Origin: Mactromeris polynyma
Lineage: Eukaryota; Mollusca; Bivalvia; Venerida; Mactridae
DNA: 64,000 bases
Direction: 5' to 3'
Assembly: GCA_032209605.1 (NCBI GenBank)
Contig: JASFXZ010000007.1
Location: 22,318,264 to 22,382,263 of the forward strand
Part shown: in pieces, positions 13,367 through 41,620 of the stretch
How the letters are laid out: each line of letters opens with the position of its first letter
How positions within the stretch are numbered: the first letter of the stretch is position 1
Position numbers and translations under genes: made by a program
Notes under the pieces: model-generated
Database searches by the model: none
Seen by the model: the letters and a program-made list of their open reading frames with translations, nothing else
Told to the model about the DNA's origin: nothing

Positions 13367-13840
13367 ATACTAATCATAGTCTTGGGTGTAAAGTTAAAAT
13401 CTTTTGTATTGTAAAAAAGCACATTCATTGCTTTTAACGATTTCCCAACTGTCATCTGTATGTTAAAGTTAAATCGTCGATTCGAGTCAAATACTACTCC
13501 AAGATCGTTAAAGTTATCAACCACGTTTAATGATACACCATCGTATGTCCATCTCTCACTTACACGTAATCCGCCTCGACGCCTAAAGACCATTATTTTC
13601 GTTTTCTCAGTATTTACCCGTAATCCCCATTTATCACAGTAAGTTTTTAAATCGTCCAGGCTGTTTTGTAGACCATCTACGGAATCGGACATTAGGACCA
13701 TATCGTCTGCATAAAGTAACAGTATAAGTGTTATATCACCAAAATTCAATCCACTTCCGGAACGAGCATTCAGGTATAACTCTAAATCTTCTACAAACAT
13801 TGACCAGAATAATGGCGAACATATTCATATAAACTCTATT
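13367..13840 (-). mobile_element. Truncated non-LTR retrotransposon reverse transcriptase fragment
   Basis: The - strand reads SPLFWSMFVEDLELYL, then the catalytic LLLYADDMVLMSD (YADD codons at about 13702-13713), then WGLRVNTEKTKIMVF and VVDNFNDLGVVFD. This is the palm and thumb part of a LINE reverse transcriptase. A TGA lies upstream of SPLF, and the upstream RT, endonuclease and 3' parts are missing. The C-terminal side ends abruptly at the 230-bp satellite, so the frame continues artificially into repeat sequence. Dead fragment. Confidence 0.8.
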
Positions 13841-14085
13841 TTACGATCGATATTTTAGGATTTTATAACATCACATGTAACATAGTAATATTTGTTCTTA
13901 AAAGTTGTTTTCTCATTTGATTGAAGTAATTTAAAAAAATTAAAAATGGAAGGTCTTTTGAAATAAATAATATATATATAATATATTTTCTGAAAGTTCG
14001 AAACAATGACATATACATGTAAAGTGAAATTCATAGAATTACCTATAGAAACCGACATTAACAACATTTTAAACAGATAACTTAC

Positions 14086-14188
14086 CCGTATTGCACGACC
14101 GATGGTTCCACAAACCACATGCATCACAGTTAACTCCAAGCTGCCTTTCTCGCACTTTAAGATTACACGTAAGACAGTTTTCAGACAT
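14086..14188 (-). CDS. PHD-like zinc-finger exon of a mobile-element-type protein (fragment)
   Basis: On the - strand an ATG at 14188 opens MSENCLTCNLKVRERQ and LGVNCDACGLWNHRSCNTG, ending in a GTAAGT donor. Cysteines and histidine fall as CxxC...CxxC...HxxC, half of a PHD-type zinc finger. Known: very similar N-terminal exons occur in expanded molluscan families associated with MULE/FLYWCH-type elements. No following exon was found before the LINE fragment and satellite at 13.3-13.8 kb, so the gene looks broken. Confidence 0.45.
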
Positions 14189-14766
14189 AATAAATTGACA
14201 AAAAGAAAAGTCTAAAATAACAATGAAAAATCCTCACACTGTATAATTTTAAACTCTTAAATCACTTTAACAATGAAATGTCCTCACACAATATAATTTA
14301 CCAAGCACAGTGTAATAACTTGTTCATAGAACTATAATCATGGTGTATTTTTCATTGCTTAAGTATACGAAATGGACAACAGTTTGGATTTTAATTATCA
14401 CATTTACGAAAACTCAGTACCTACACTTCTTTATTTTTCCAGAGATCACAGGAACTTCAAAAGCGAACACCGCCCTTTTCACGTTCACCGCTTTCACGTG
14501 CATGCAATTAATCGGTCAAATTACAGACTAATTACGGGTATTTGCATTAAAATCATTATTCTTATAGTTTTCAAAATAACAACTAAAATGTCAATTAGTA
14601 CTAAGAATCGTAGTTCCATTTAGAATGTTGAAACGAACTAATCCCTTCCAATGTAACATATGAGTTCTTCCCTTGATATATAATTTATCTTATTCGTATT
14701 ATAAAGGATAAAGTGTGAGCATGTTGATACAGAACAGAACATAACTTTATCACTCTTTAAACAAAA

Positions 14767-14975
14767 ATGGGGACGTTTTGGTCATTTCGGGGACGTTTTG
14801 AACAATATTGGGGACGTTTTGACCAAAAGTGGGGACGTTTTGACCAAAAGTGGGTACGTTTTGACCAAAAGTGGGGACGTTTCGTCGAATTGAATTTTGG
14901 ACTGGGGACGTTTTGGACAAAAATGGGGACGTTTTGGTCTGGGGACGTTTTAACTTGGGGACGTTATGACCGTAA
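14767..14975. repeat. GGGGACGTTTTG minisatellite
   Basis: The core GGGGACGTTTTG recurs about ten times with variable spacers such as 'accaaaagt' (about 21 bp in the centre). Frames on both strands through it (GRFDQKW on +, NVPTFGQ on -) are by-products of the repeat. It contains regularly spaced ACGT and G4 runs. Confidence 0.85.
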
Positions 14976-15289
14976 ACCACTTTCTTTACACAATGGTTTC
15001 TTTACACAAAAACCCTAATGTGTACAAATCAGAAGTGTTTTTTTTGTTCAGTGTATATGTGGTTTATAATGTCGGTGCTTGTGATGATGGGTATTTGAAA
15101 AAAATACCATAACGCCTTGAAAACAAGGTCTTTAATTTGTTGTGTCACATTTATTTTTTATTTGACCGCCTGTATTCGCCTTATATCTCTGTAGTATTAC
15201 CAGAACAATATCAAGATCTAGTATATAAAATCAAAAGATATCAGAATACTGACTAAATGTTTGTGATGACAGAGGTATCTGTAATTTGT

Positions 15290-15477
15290 AAAGGGAGACC
15301 ACTGCGTAGAAGAGTGCGGATATCGGTACTGGAGGATACCGGCCTTTAGTCATGCCGTCGTTGGGTCGTTTTACAGTGATTTCCCCTTGCAACACAGGTG
15401 GCGTTATTGAAATATTTTGATGAGAACTGTATCGTCGACTGCTAAATATGTTATTTTAATGAGTTTCGATGAATTTT
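15290..15477 (+). promoter_or_regulatory. Possible KIF3B first exon/promoter region
   Basis: This stretch is less AT-rich than its surroundings and has several CpGs (tatcggtactgg, gccgtcgttgggtcg). It ends at a good donor, GTAAGT, at 15478. It could be the noncoding first exon that joins the acceptor at 17035. No TATA box or RFX X-box was recognised. This is inference from position and composition only. Confidence 0.25.
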
Positions 15478-15649
15478 GTAAGTATTTACTTTCGGAAAGT
15501 ATACATTAGAATGATTTACGTAACTTCTTCGTTAACCTATTTGTTTTTAGTGTGTAAATCGAAAATATTCAGTAAGGTTTGAATTGCCCACTGCTAAAAT
15601 GAGTGGGTGGGGTATGATATATGACTATGAGTGATAAAGTGAAGTTGTT

Positions 15650-16480
15650 TTATAATGCAACTCATCTAGTACAGCTAGCCCAACAGCAAGGCTTTTGAAG
15701 GTGGTCTAAACCACCACACTGTTCCCTCTTTAACACTACGGAGCCAGGCACATTTACCTGCAGTTCATGTTACTGGTCCCTCAGGACAGTAGTCCAAAAT
15801 CTTAGACGTAATCATTATTAATGAAAATCACCTTTAAACGCTTAATATTCGATAAAAATGTTCATTGTGTAATCTTTCCTACACATTGTCCACAACAAAT
15901 AATGGGTCTCACTAAAAAGCGACCCGAAGCGTGAATATTTATAGAACTAGTCCCTCGGAGGCTTGTACCCGCACAGTGACACCAAATTAACGTATGGTAA
16001 ATCACTGAAGAAAAAACGGACATCCCCCCAACTTGTGATTGAACCGGGGACCTCTCACATGTAAAGTGGACACAAAACCATGTTGCTGAAGAGCTAGCCC
16101 GACAGCAAGCTTGTTAGAAGTACCCTAAATTACCCCAACATTTTGGCAGTGTCTGATGTCCAGTAATGAGTAATCTTCATTGAATGGTTTGGCATCTGGA
16201 AATTGATGTATAGATTAGTATTATGATGTGCTATATGTATTTGCAGCCATTTATGCAATATATTGAAATTTGCTGTGAAGGCCCCCCCCCCCCCCCCCCC
16301 CGGTTAGCTGAACTTCTGAAATTTTATCTGGGGAGGTTGAGTTAGATACCCGGGCTAGGTCCTTTATACCATTTGGCTGCTGTCATTTGTCCAACACCAC
16401 TGATTTGTGTGGCTAAGATTTGATTGGTTTACACAAAATTGTTGATAAAATAGCGTTAAACCCAATTAAAGAAAAAAAGT
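15650..16480. mobile_element. SINE-derived cluster with poly(C) tract
   Basis: Two related blocks carry 'agctagccc.acagcaag' (near 15673 and 16090). The second is a minus-strand tRNA-like head with B-box complement 'gattgaaccgggga' near 16035. A run of 20 C lies at 16282-16301. A 'gcgttaaacccaattaaag' tail near 16452 is typical of molluscan SINE 3' ends. Confidence 0.5.
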
Positions 16481-16481
16481 A

Positions 16482-17035
16482 AAACACAGAAAAATGCTGC
16501 TAATAGAACAATGGAGGATTCTTATATGCAGACGACATGACGATAAATGCAAATTCAACAACATTTAGGCTACGTTTTGAATTTGAAAAAACAACTTATT
16601 TTGTGCGTCTTTCTATTTCGATATTCCTTTGCTTCGAAACTATGCGTCATCTAGCTCTACATGTGTCACTTGACCTGCTTTTGATTTTGTTTTCAATACA
16701 TACCAATGTGTTTTATGTTTCTGGAATTATATATGGATGAAATTGAAATGGTAAATGTGAATTATTTTGTCTAAAAGTATTTTACATGTTTAGATAATAT
16801 GATTCGTGAATCGGCGATCTTATAGTGGACGAATCTGGTACTCTGATTGCTGGCCTTAAACAGCAAGTATTCGGATACTCGTTACAGCCTTCGTGATTAT
16901 TGGGTGCTCATTTCACCTGCTTGGAATCGACCTCGTCATGATAATTTTCTTCTCAGATTAATTGTAATACTGTGAAAAAAATTAGACAAGTTTTGATGTA
17001 TGTTACTGACTTAAATTGTTACTCTTAAATTTCAG
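16482..17035. other. AT-rich sequence upstream of the KIF3B start exon
   Basis: No supported gene. A frame at about 16510-16560 contains FLYADDMTINANS, superficially RT-like, but no flanking RT motifs are seen. Confidence 0.3.
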
Positions 17036-17069
17036 GAATTGTATTGAACTACTTGGAGTCATATACAAA

Positions 17070-17072
<3 letters not shown>
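17036..17072 (+). other. KIF3B: KIF3B 5' UTR/start exon
   Basis: A 37-nt exon follows a TTTCAG acceptor and ends with the start codon ATG directly at a GTAAGA donor. Its acceptor implies at least one further upstream noncoding exon. The next exon continues the frame as SDVPKMDIPQKSE, like the short N-terminus of other KIF3B proteins. The split after ATG makes this small exon easy for gene finders to miss; a caller would otherwise start at the Met in the 17942 exon. Confidence 0.7.
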
Positions 17073-31837
<14,765 letters not shown>

Positions 31838-34800
31838 AAACTTACAAGATAGTGAACGATTAATTAACTGCAACAGGTATACATGTAAAAGTGTGTTTTT
31901 CTTTCATGCAAGATATACTTTCAACATTTAAATAACTTGAAGCTGGCTTTATTTGATTGATAATTAAAAATGCGGACAGCATGTATATTACCTTTCATTG
32001 CAGATCTCTTTTAATGTAATTGAACTATTTTCTGTCAGACTGGTTTTAAGATTGATAGGCAGTTTTAATGATACAGGGTTGTGAGGTACTAGTGTTAATT
32101 GAAAGTTATATTGTGAATGAAAGTATGGTGGAGAAATCTCGGTGTTAACGTTGTCAGATTATTCAGAGTGTCAACAAAAAACAGTTCATGAAACACTGAG
32201 CTCTCGTTGCCACCAACTCACTTGAAAAGAACTGTGATATTCTAGTGTTTTGATTTAAAACACATATTTGTATATTTGATAGATATGTACATATTGATTT
32301 ATTTATTTATTACAAATTGGAAACCCCACCCCATTTTTCTCAGTATCTACTAGATATGTGCATTGTTTTTGTAGTTATAAAATATTGTATTTTTGTGATA
32401 CTTTATTTTGTCATTTTTATATAAATATAAGATTATTGTGCTATTGACCGAAATACAAGTTCTGTCCCAGGTCATATTACAGGTTTTTTGGAAATGTTAA
32501 ATGATTTACAGTTATTCTATTCATTTACAATTTCTTATTACTGATGAATTTCAACTAATACTTAAATTACTCAAAATTTTGCTTGGAAAATATATGTGCA
32601 GTTAAATGTTTCTTGCTATTGAATATGGATATAGGATATAACACTGACTACAAGATTGTACTGAAATATTTTACACAATGTGTGAGCATGTCTGCAAGGT
32701 TTGCATAGTCTTAAAAAGTGCTTAATACTTCAAGTATATGCCCTTTCTTAAACTCATGAAACACTAAAGTAGTCCTGAAAGTGTGTAAAATGTTGAATTT
32801 CTTTGTAATTCAGTCATCACTTGAAACAATGCAAACTAGAAGGACAAGTAATGATGATATATGCATTCATAGTTTCATATGCAATACACATGTTTTGATA
32901 TGAGAAATTAAGGAGGTATTTCAGTAATTCTAATAGCCCTTGAAAATATTGCAAATTTGTCCTTGAATAAGATTAATAAATCATTAAATAACTAGAAATT
33001 GCTTCCTTTCATGTCTCGATGAACCCAATCCTGGTTAATTTCAAATTGTGATCTGGTTGTATTGTCATTGGATATATGACAAACTTCACATACCTGGTTC
33101 ATTTACTATGTTCCTACATATCATTCTTGGTTTACTTATAAACTTCATTGTTATATTTATTGAATTCCTGGCTTATAAGTGTGAATATTTGTTAAATGTT
33201 TTATGTAAATATGTTAGTTGTGCTAAGAGAACATGTAACATACAGTATGTTGACATCATAAGACACATTGAAATACAAAGAAGCAAACTAGAAAAGTACA
33301 TCATTTCTGATATGCAGTCAAATTCTGAATAACAGCTGACCAGTTGTTTCCTGGTGGTCATTGTTTGGAGGTATACATAATAACGTAAAATGATTTTTGA
33401 CATCAGAATAAAGTATAAATCATTTAATGACAATGTTTATCAACAGTGAACTTGTCCATTCCTGTCAGTACATATTTTCACCCAATGAAAAGATCATAAT
33501 CCAACTGACTGTTTAATGAGTATGTTAACATTTTTAAGAAAGGAATGGAAATGCATTCTTGTACTTGCAATGGTTGTGCCAATAACTTGTCTACATTGCT
33601 TTTTTGTTAATGCTTCTTAATTTACCTGTCTGGTTACTGTCTGTTGTTGTCCATGCCTTCAGTCTGTGATGTTGCTGATTGTTAAGCTGGGTTGTTTACA
33701 TTTAGTGCATGTTTGTTTCCAGTAGTAACACTTGACTGTTAATGAAGTTTATAGCTTTATAGGATGTTTTGCGTACATTGTGTTGGGTTCTATGAATAAT
33801 TTTCTTCAATATATATAACTGGTATACCTCAGATCACTGAAGTTATTTTTCTTGGCACAAAAATAATGCCCACCCTTCCGAGAAAAGTTTGGTTTCTTTT
33901 CATTAACTTTGTCAACTACATGTCATATGTAACTACTATATCTCATATGCATGACTTTGGCTATACTTGAGTTGATATGTTTTCTGAAGATTTGTTGTTC
34001 ATTATGATAATATCTTGATGATTATAGAGAATAGCTGAACTGTCATGTGCTGTTTATAATCTTAGTTTGTCATTCTTTTGGGGGGAAATAGGACGTTTGA
34101 ATATTGTAAATTCTAAAAATGCATTATGTTTAAGGCGTAAAACCATTTTCTAGAATAAAATAAACTCTGGTAAATAAGTGTGGTTAAATGAAATGTGAAT
34201 ATATCCATTCTTATTGGGCTAATTGTTATGATTATAATTAGTTAACCTAACTTTACGTCATGTGTACTGCGAATTTGTTTCTATTTTCATTGTATCTGTA
34301 TTTTTCCTTCCTTGTTTAAGATCATTTTTGTTGCTTTTGAAATAAGTTTTTGATCTATGACCATTTTAACTTAAGTGCTTTGGTATTAGAAGATTGCCTA
34401 CTCTTTGTTCATAGTCTACTAGTCCTTGAGTGTATACATGTTATTATATCAGATTTTTCTCTTTCTTTTCTTTTTTGTGTTTAGAATCTCGGCATTCAAT
34501 GTAGATTTTGTCAGTTTTCTGTTTCTTTAGCAAAATGTTATGAAAAAGGAAATGAAATGTACACTTGTCTCGTGGTTTGATTATCTAAGGACCAAATCTC
34601 CAGTCATTTAAAGTATTCTCCAATTTATATCTTATCCGTCCTAAAGTTTATTTATTTTATTTTTTATATTTTGTATTACTTCATGTTTTTGTTTATATTG
34701 CATAATTTAGTTGTTATTTGCATCATCTCTGTCCAGATGCCATTATCATTGATCTGTCATTGGCCTAGGCATATCTTAATTGAGTTGTAACGCATAACTT

Positions 34801-35560
34801 TTTTCATTCATTTCGAATCGATTATATTACAAAATGTAGTTATCACATCTCCTCAAACATATTTGAGCTCTTGACTGATTAAATTTTGAAATATTAATGC
34901 ATAATGATGAGTTATAATTTTTGACTGATTTATGATTGTGAACTGATCATTTTATTGGTCTGGTGTCTGTAGTGCACAATTTTTAATATATCAGTGTTAT
35001 TTGGTAAGCTTTGTGACTTTTAATTTGATTAGTATATCGTAAATATTGACAAGTCCCTTTCTTCATAATACAATTAATTTATGTTGACTTTAGTTGGATT
35101 TGGCGCATGTTTTTACAAGCTGTACTGCATTGGTCAAGACAACAAATTAATTTCAATGTATAAGTAACAGAAAGACATTGGCTATGGATAGCTGTTACTT
35201 GTTTACTGGTTACATTTAAGAACAACAATGCATAGTTATTCAATTACCCAAATCTTAGGTTTTGCAAAAATCAAAGTCAATATGAAGCAGTTTTATTCTT
35301 CATTGAATGAAAATTATTTCTTTGTGTAATGAAATATAAAAATGATTATGTTGTAATATGATTTCATGGTCAATTCTCATTGTTTCACTTCTGTATAAAT
35401 ATAGCCCCATATTGAATGTATGATACTTTCACATTTATGTGTTTTAAATGGTTGAATTTTACATTCATTGTGAATCACCACAACATATACAACATGTTAT
35501 TGCTGTATTTGTATACATTACACTTCCAATCAGCTAATAAACAAATCGAAGAAAACTATG
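31838..35560 (+). other. Probable long KIF3B 3' UTR
   Basis: This 3.7-kb AT-rich stretch after the KIF3B stop has no recognisable coding exon. AATAAA hexamers occur near 33408, 34155 and at 35536-35541; the last precedes a change in sequence character. The true end is not visible from sequence, and shorter alternative ends are likely. Confidence 0.35.
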
Positions 35561-38500
35561 TTTTTGTCTTACTGTAATCCAGGAATATGTTATATACTAT
35601 TTTATACAAGTGGATTTGGCAATAAATGAATCCCAGAACTTTGCATTAGATTTGCAAGGGAGACAACCACATTCTGACAGAGTAACCTCGGACATTTATA
35701 ATGCAAGTGTAATATCATATATGGTAGATATCATCCATTTATTGTCGGTTGGACTCGACAAGCTCAGCATATGATCAGTTTTTGTTCTGTTACACCAGTT
35801 AATGTAGTAACTGCATCATCAACTCGGTATATGAATAAGTAGACTTGCTCAGCCTACAGGGTGTTGGCAAACAAATTTGATCAGTAAACTACATAAAATA
35901 CATTTTATATAATTAATGGTCAAAATTGTAATACAAGACTGGTGCAGCCAATTTCAACTAACTTTTCAACAAACGTTCAGTTGCAGAGAAATGGGTTTAG
36001 TGGTTAACGCAAGATTTGATTGCGTTACACAACACCGATATGCAAATAGCAAAGCCATGTTAGTACGGCTGCACCGAAAAACAAAGACAAGTCGGGTTAT
36101 TTTAATAAACATAGTTTATTTGTTTAGCATGCATATTGTGAAAGTACAATTATTATCTATAACAGACAGTATGTACAAATTGTTCAAAAATAATTATTTA
36201 CTAAAAAATAACAACAGTGTCCAGCAAAATCAGTCGAAACCACTGGTTACGAGAAACAATGGATTATACAATAGATAAGTACATGTAATACAATTTAACA
36301 ATGAAAATGTAATTAAATAACTCTGATTTATTTGTGATCATCAGTAAATAATGACTGAAAAAAAGATTCATTTGCACTTGGGTGAATGCAGTTTGTCAAC
36401 AACTCGTATAGACACTCAAATACAATTCATTCATTATGTTGGAAGACTTTCCAGACTACAAATGAAAAAGACTATAAAATACACTGATACAGGGGTCTGA
36501 AAGTCTACCATTGTTCAGTCAGTAAGCGATCCAAAATCAATATCGTTATCATAAATATAAATTCCAGTTACAAAACATGTAGTTTCAATTTTTTATAGAA
36601 GAAGTATCCTATCACAACATCACATTACATTGTGCTCGAGTTTTAATATAATACTCCAAAATTATGGCAACTAAATATCTTAGCAATCCAAACAAATTTC
36701 CATGTTGACACTATTATGGATATGTTTGTCATGTGTAGACAACTCGGTCCTGATTTGCCAAAGTGTTCAGTTTATAATAAAATTGTATGAGATAGTGGTG
36801 AGAAACATTCAATATTTCAGTGCATGTGCACCTATAGTTTGTTATTATTTACTTAAGAATGGTTGTTAACAATATGTAGTGCTCAGCCAATGAAATTATG
36901 TTTTGGAAAATTCTGACAAACAGACATAGTTCACACAATAATTCTCAACTAAATTTGAGTCTTATTTTGTAATTACCAATTTATGAACAGATTAAATATT
37001 TCTCTATTTCTAAAGTCACATAGTACATCAAAAGGCTCATATACATCTTACATTTGCTAAATTATCAACAATATTATCAGACAGACTACAACATTTAACA
37101 TAGCAGTCAGTATACGATATAAATAATATTTATGAAAAATAGTATTCTATCAGTGGGACACGTGGTAATCATGCAATGATTATAAATAAATGATCTGATT
37201 AAACAAACATTGAAAATAAATTAATAATCAAATTTGATTTAGAACCATACATATAAGACATTTACCCATTACATCAATATTACAAAGACTAATTTTATTC
37301 TGAAAAAAGTATATTGGTTAGATATTTATTTGTAACCTATCAATCTGTGGCAACCTGATTTTGATGCAATAAGAATTGGATACTCCTTTTAGAGATAACC
37401 ACAGACCCATCTTTTAATTAATAAAACTATATAGTAATACTTGACTTAGCAAACCTTCTCCCAGATAAAATAAATCTGAACCTCTAATATAAATCAACAT
37501 TGAACTTCATTGGTCATGCAGGTATACCATAATTATGGGTCCATTAGAAAGATGACAATTATCAAATAAGTATGGTTCTAAAAAGGTGTCCAATATCTAA
37601 ACAAAATTTGATCATAAAAAGTAACAGTGATATTTTACCCACAAATAGCATCATTAAAATAAGATAATTTTACAATAAACAATCTTTTTAATACAGTTTT
37701 GCAAACTGTCAGGCACTTGCATACTTCAACCTGTCATGAAACAGATCAACGTCATAAAGGCCAGTACAGGATGACTATTACACCATATACACAATTTACA
37801 CCAATAGAGAAAGCCAATCCTCAGTGGAACACCCTTTGGGAGCTGCAAATTTCGGCTGTAGTTCAAAGGTCGTTGATCTACAGATGTAAAATTGATAGCA
37901 ATTTTTTTACTACTAGAAAACTTATACTATGGTTGAAGAGAGGTCGTACCTCCACAGTGGGTTGCTTTTGAAAGGGTACACAGTACACGATACAATGTAA
38001 AGTAGACTCCAATAAAGCCGCAGACCTTATAAGTAGCTAACACATACAACATTTGGTGGGCTTCATAAATCCGACCAGCAGATTCCAATAAAAACACTGA
38101 CAACTTAAAAACAATGTATTTACATTCATGTACAGTAAGTTATATCTCAAATTCAGTAACATATCTTGTTAAACAATTACAACAAAAGTTACTGTTGCAA
38201 ATCAAACATCCCACAACATCAATAATAACTGCTTGCTCTCTTTTCCAAGCAACAAAGTATGGGTAATAAGTAAATTGGTGAAAAATTACAGAACTAAGAA
38301 CAACAGCAAACAACAATCATTATCCAAAAGCGGTAAAAATACCATTTTTTTACTTTTTTAAGCAAAAACAATGATTAATTCATATTTATACAGAATTTAA
38401 TTTACAAAAATCTACATCAGTTTGTCAATAGTTTGAATATTGAGATGTGATATCAATACAAATCTATCTGCTTTCTTTATTTACTGAATAAGTGGATAAT

Positions 38501-39195
38501 ATCACATGTTGAAAAGTTTGCCAATTCCAGACGTTTCGCGTGCACAAATGTTTGCGAGTCGCCGAAATCAGTTTGTTTATAAAGACTATACATCATAAAA
38601 TTATCAATTTCTTATTTGTATTTAATTCTCCAAAAGTTAAGGTAGGACTCAAAGTATTATCGGCCATGCAGTGTATTAGATGTGACTCCATTGAGTACCG
38701 GACTCAAAGCATCGGCTACACAGTGCTTTGGATAAATATACTTAGGTGTAAGCTGTGGAAATTGTTTGCGAAATTCGCCAAATTTTCCACCTTGCAAACT
38801 TTACCGCTTAAACAGTATATACAGAAAGTCTAATTTTTACACCTTTTTACATTCTGTATATATTTCTGTTTGCTGGTTAATCAACCGTAACTATTAGAAC
38901 ACAATGACTTATAAAGTTATCAATGTCTCTGATACTAAAAAAGCATAATTCGATGCACATATATTAATATAAACAAAAGACAATCTTCATTATTAAAAAA
39001 AATGTGATTGGATTTCTATATAACATCAGTCCCACATTATTATGTAATCACATGTATTGAATATATTATAATAGTGTATGAGTATGTATATCATATTGAA
39101 GTGTGCGAGTTTATGTGCTTGTTTACTATTGTTGTTTATTATTCAATACAGAACGCCATATTGAAAATAAGCCATCCACTAATTTAAATATATAT

Positions 39196-39413
39196 TGAGG
39201 GATTTCCCCAACACAGAAATATTGAGTCCCTGACTCCCTTCATTTTCTAGGGACTCCCATTTTCCCTGACTGTGCATCCCTGGGACCTCTAAAATAAATC
39301 TTTGTCAAGTATAAACTGCATATCCGGGACCCTATAAATTGACTAAGGACCCCCAATTTGTCAAACACCAGGATTCAAGGACCCCCAGCTGCAAAATCCT
39401 AGGGAAAACCCTG
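39196..39413. mobile_element. Dispersed element with 'gggatttccc/gggaaaaccc' ends
   Basis: It starts 'gagggatttccccaacac' and ends 'ctagggaaaaccctga', with several 'gggactccc/ggaccccca' internal words. Probably a MITE with degenerate terminal inverted repeats. Confidence 0.4.
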
Positions 39414-39711
39414 ATTCATAGTTATATCATTTATGAATATGATATAAAATTATTTCTGCAATTTTTATCCCATGATACATAATCTTCTTACAATAAAGAA
39501 CTGTCATTCATTTTTTATTATTATATTATTATAGTTGGTATCATTATTTGACAATATTATGATCCACATCCAATTACTGTCTATTACAAAGACTGCGGAT
39601 ATTAAACCTTTGATTAAACAATATATAAGTTCTTGTCAATAGTGTTTGTTGAAGCTTTTTATCACAGACAGAACATCTGGCAAGACATTGTACTAGGATG
39701 GACATAGTAAC

Positions 39712-39787
39712 CGAGGGCTCAACGCAACAATGTCGTAACTCCTATTAATTTATATAGGAGTTACGACAGTGTTGCGTTGAGCCCTCG
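39712..39787. repeat. Near-perfect 34-bp-arm hairpin
   Basis: The left arm 39712-39745 (cgagggctcaacgcaacaat...) and right arm 39754-39787 match at 33 of 34 positions with an 8-nt loop. It is either a tiny MITE or a strong RNA hairpin if transcribed. Confidence 0.85.
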
Positions 39788-41230
39788 AATTACATTCACA
39801 ATCATGTCTCCCTTCCTCCTCTATCTCTCAATGATAGCCAAACCTTCCCACAAAAACTTCTTTAAGAAATGTCAACATATTCATTGATTTCTAGATAACA
39901 TAGTTGATAGAAAAAAGGTTACAATTTTGAAAATTAAAAAATAAAAACATGAAAAGCGATAAATCTTTTGTACAATAAAAGTTGCACGTATATTTTACAT
40001 TATATTTAGAATCACAGAGTTTTCAAAAATACTGGCAAATTCTCACATTATTCTCACATCTGCAAACAACAGCTATCAACAGCTGTTACCAAATACAGTC
40101 AAGTAATACAAATGCTCAACAGATATTTCAAAAGAAGATATATCATTGTGACAAATCACTTGAAGATAACACAGAAATACTAAGTTATTAAAAAAGAGGA
40201 GTTACGAAAAACAATGCCATATAAAATCCAAATAGCTGAATCAAGATTTAAATCATTTTACATTGACTTGTATTAGACTGGTCTTAAACATTAGCAACTA
40301 TTTTCTGGCAAATTTAGCACAGTCATCCATGTAGAAACATCAACAATATTGTGACATATACCTGAAGGAAGAAAATTTAAAAGCACCATAGGCGATCACA
40401 GCAGAATCACAAACAACATGTGATTGTAACATTTACTACATATACCAATACATTGTTTTATTTATTAATTACAAAACTTAATTGACCTATCAGAAAAGCA
40501 ACAAGTTGTATGTATACAACGAGGCATCAGAATTTATGATAAATAAAGAATTGGAAGCAAAAATAAAGATAATCCACTCACAAAAATGTTTTAGTTGGTC
40601 ATTGTCAGTGGTAAAAGCAAAACAAGTCTATCGGCATATATTGGAAGGAGATAAACTAGTTGCACTTTCAACCCTAGATTTGCCTTTGATAAAAGATGAA
40701 TGTAAGTGAAAAAAACTCAAATATTACACCAACATGCAACAAAAACTAGCATTAAATCCCAGTTCAATATGGCTCAGTGGAAGAAAGTAGACAAGACAAT
40801 GAATAGTTCAATTCTGAAACGCCTGACAGAAACACATACAAAACACAACACAATGGAGACTAGATTTTCATCACTGGTTGCAAGTACATGTATAATCAAT
40901 GTTGAAAATTTATCAAAAATCCTTAAACAATACGTTTTCTTTCTTAATGAGTACATTTAGAATCCTGGTAATTCTTTCAGGTAAACTCTCAAGCCTTTCA
41001 ACCTCAGTAACTAGTTCCATCTCTTACATTGAAGAGTAGTAACACGGCGTAAGTAGGCTGCAATCCTGTACACATCTATATAGATATTCATTCATTTATT
41101 TTCTTATTAAGATCTCATTACTTTAAAACAGTAACATTAATGCTACACCATAGAAACACAACAAGACGCATGTAGTGTGAATAGTAATATATGTACTGAT
41201 ATTTTCATCAGATTTACATGGTTATTATTT

Positions 41231-41620
41231 AGGGATGTCGATATTCGGTTATTTTGCTAACCAGTTAACCGTTTAATCTTCCGAACGGTTAACCGGTTAA
41301 CATAAAACAATGTTAAAACACAAATTTCAGTACAATAACATGTCCTTTATTTGTCTATTTAAGTAAGCCTAAATTCTCAAACAGCGAAAGAGTTTTCCCA
41401 CTGTCATTTAAAACAAACGACAATTAAATTCCATTTTCATTATCGATTTTGGCCCCTTACACCGCTGTTTCACACCTTTCAGGGACAAAGTATTGAAATT
41501 GTTACTACAGATATCTTGCGATATTTTTTTCAATATTTTTTTGATATTTTCAAAAAACATTAAACGGTTAGTGATTTTACTAACCGATAACCGCATGTTC
41601 GAACGGTTAACTGGTTAGAG
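41231..41620. mobile_element. MITE-like element rich in 'ggttaaccgg'
   Basis: It begins 'agggatgtcgatattcggtt', contains 'gctaaccagttaaccgttt' near the left and 'cgaacggttaactggttag' near the right in inverted orientation. About 390 bp, no coding capacity. Confidence 0.55.

Noticed and set aside
16510..16560. Reverse-transcriptase-like FLYADDMTINANS
   Set aside because: No other RT motif is found before or after it; a single YADD in an AT-rich frame is not enough.
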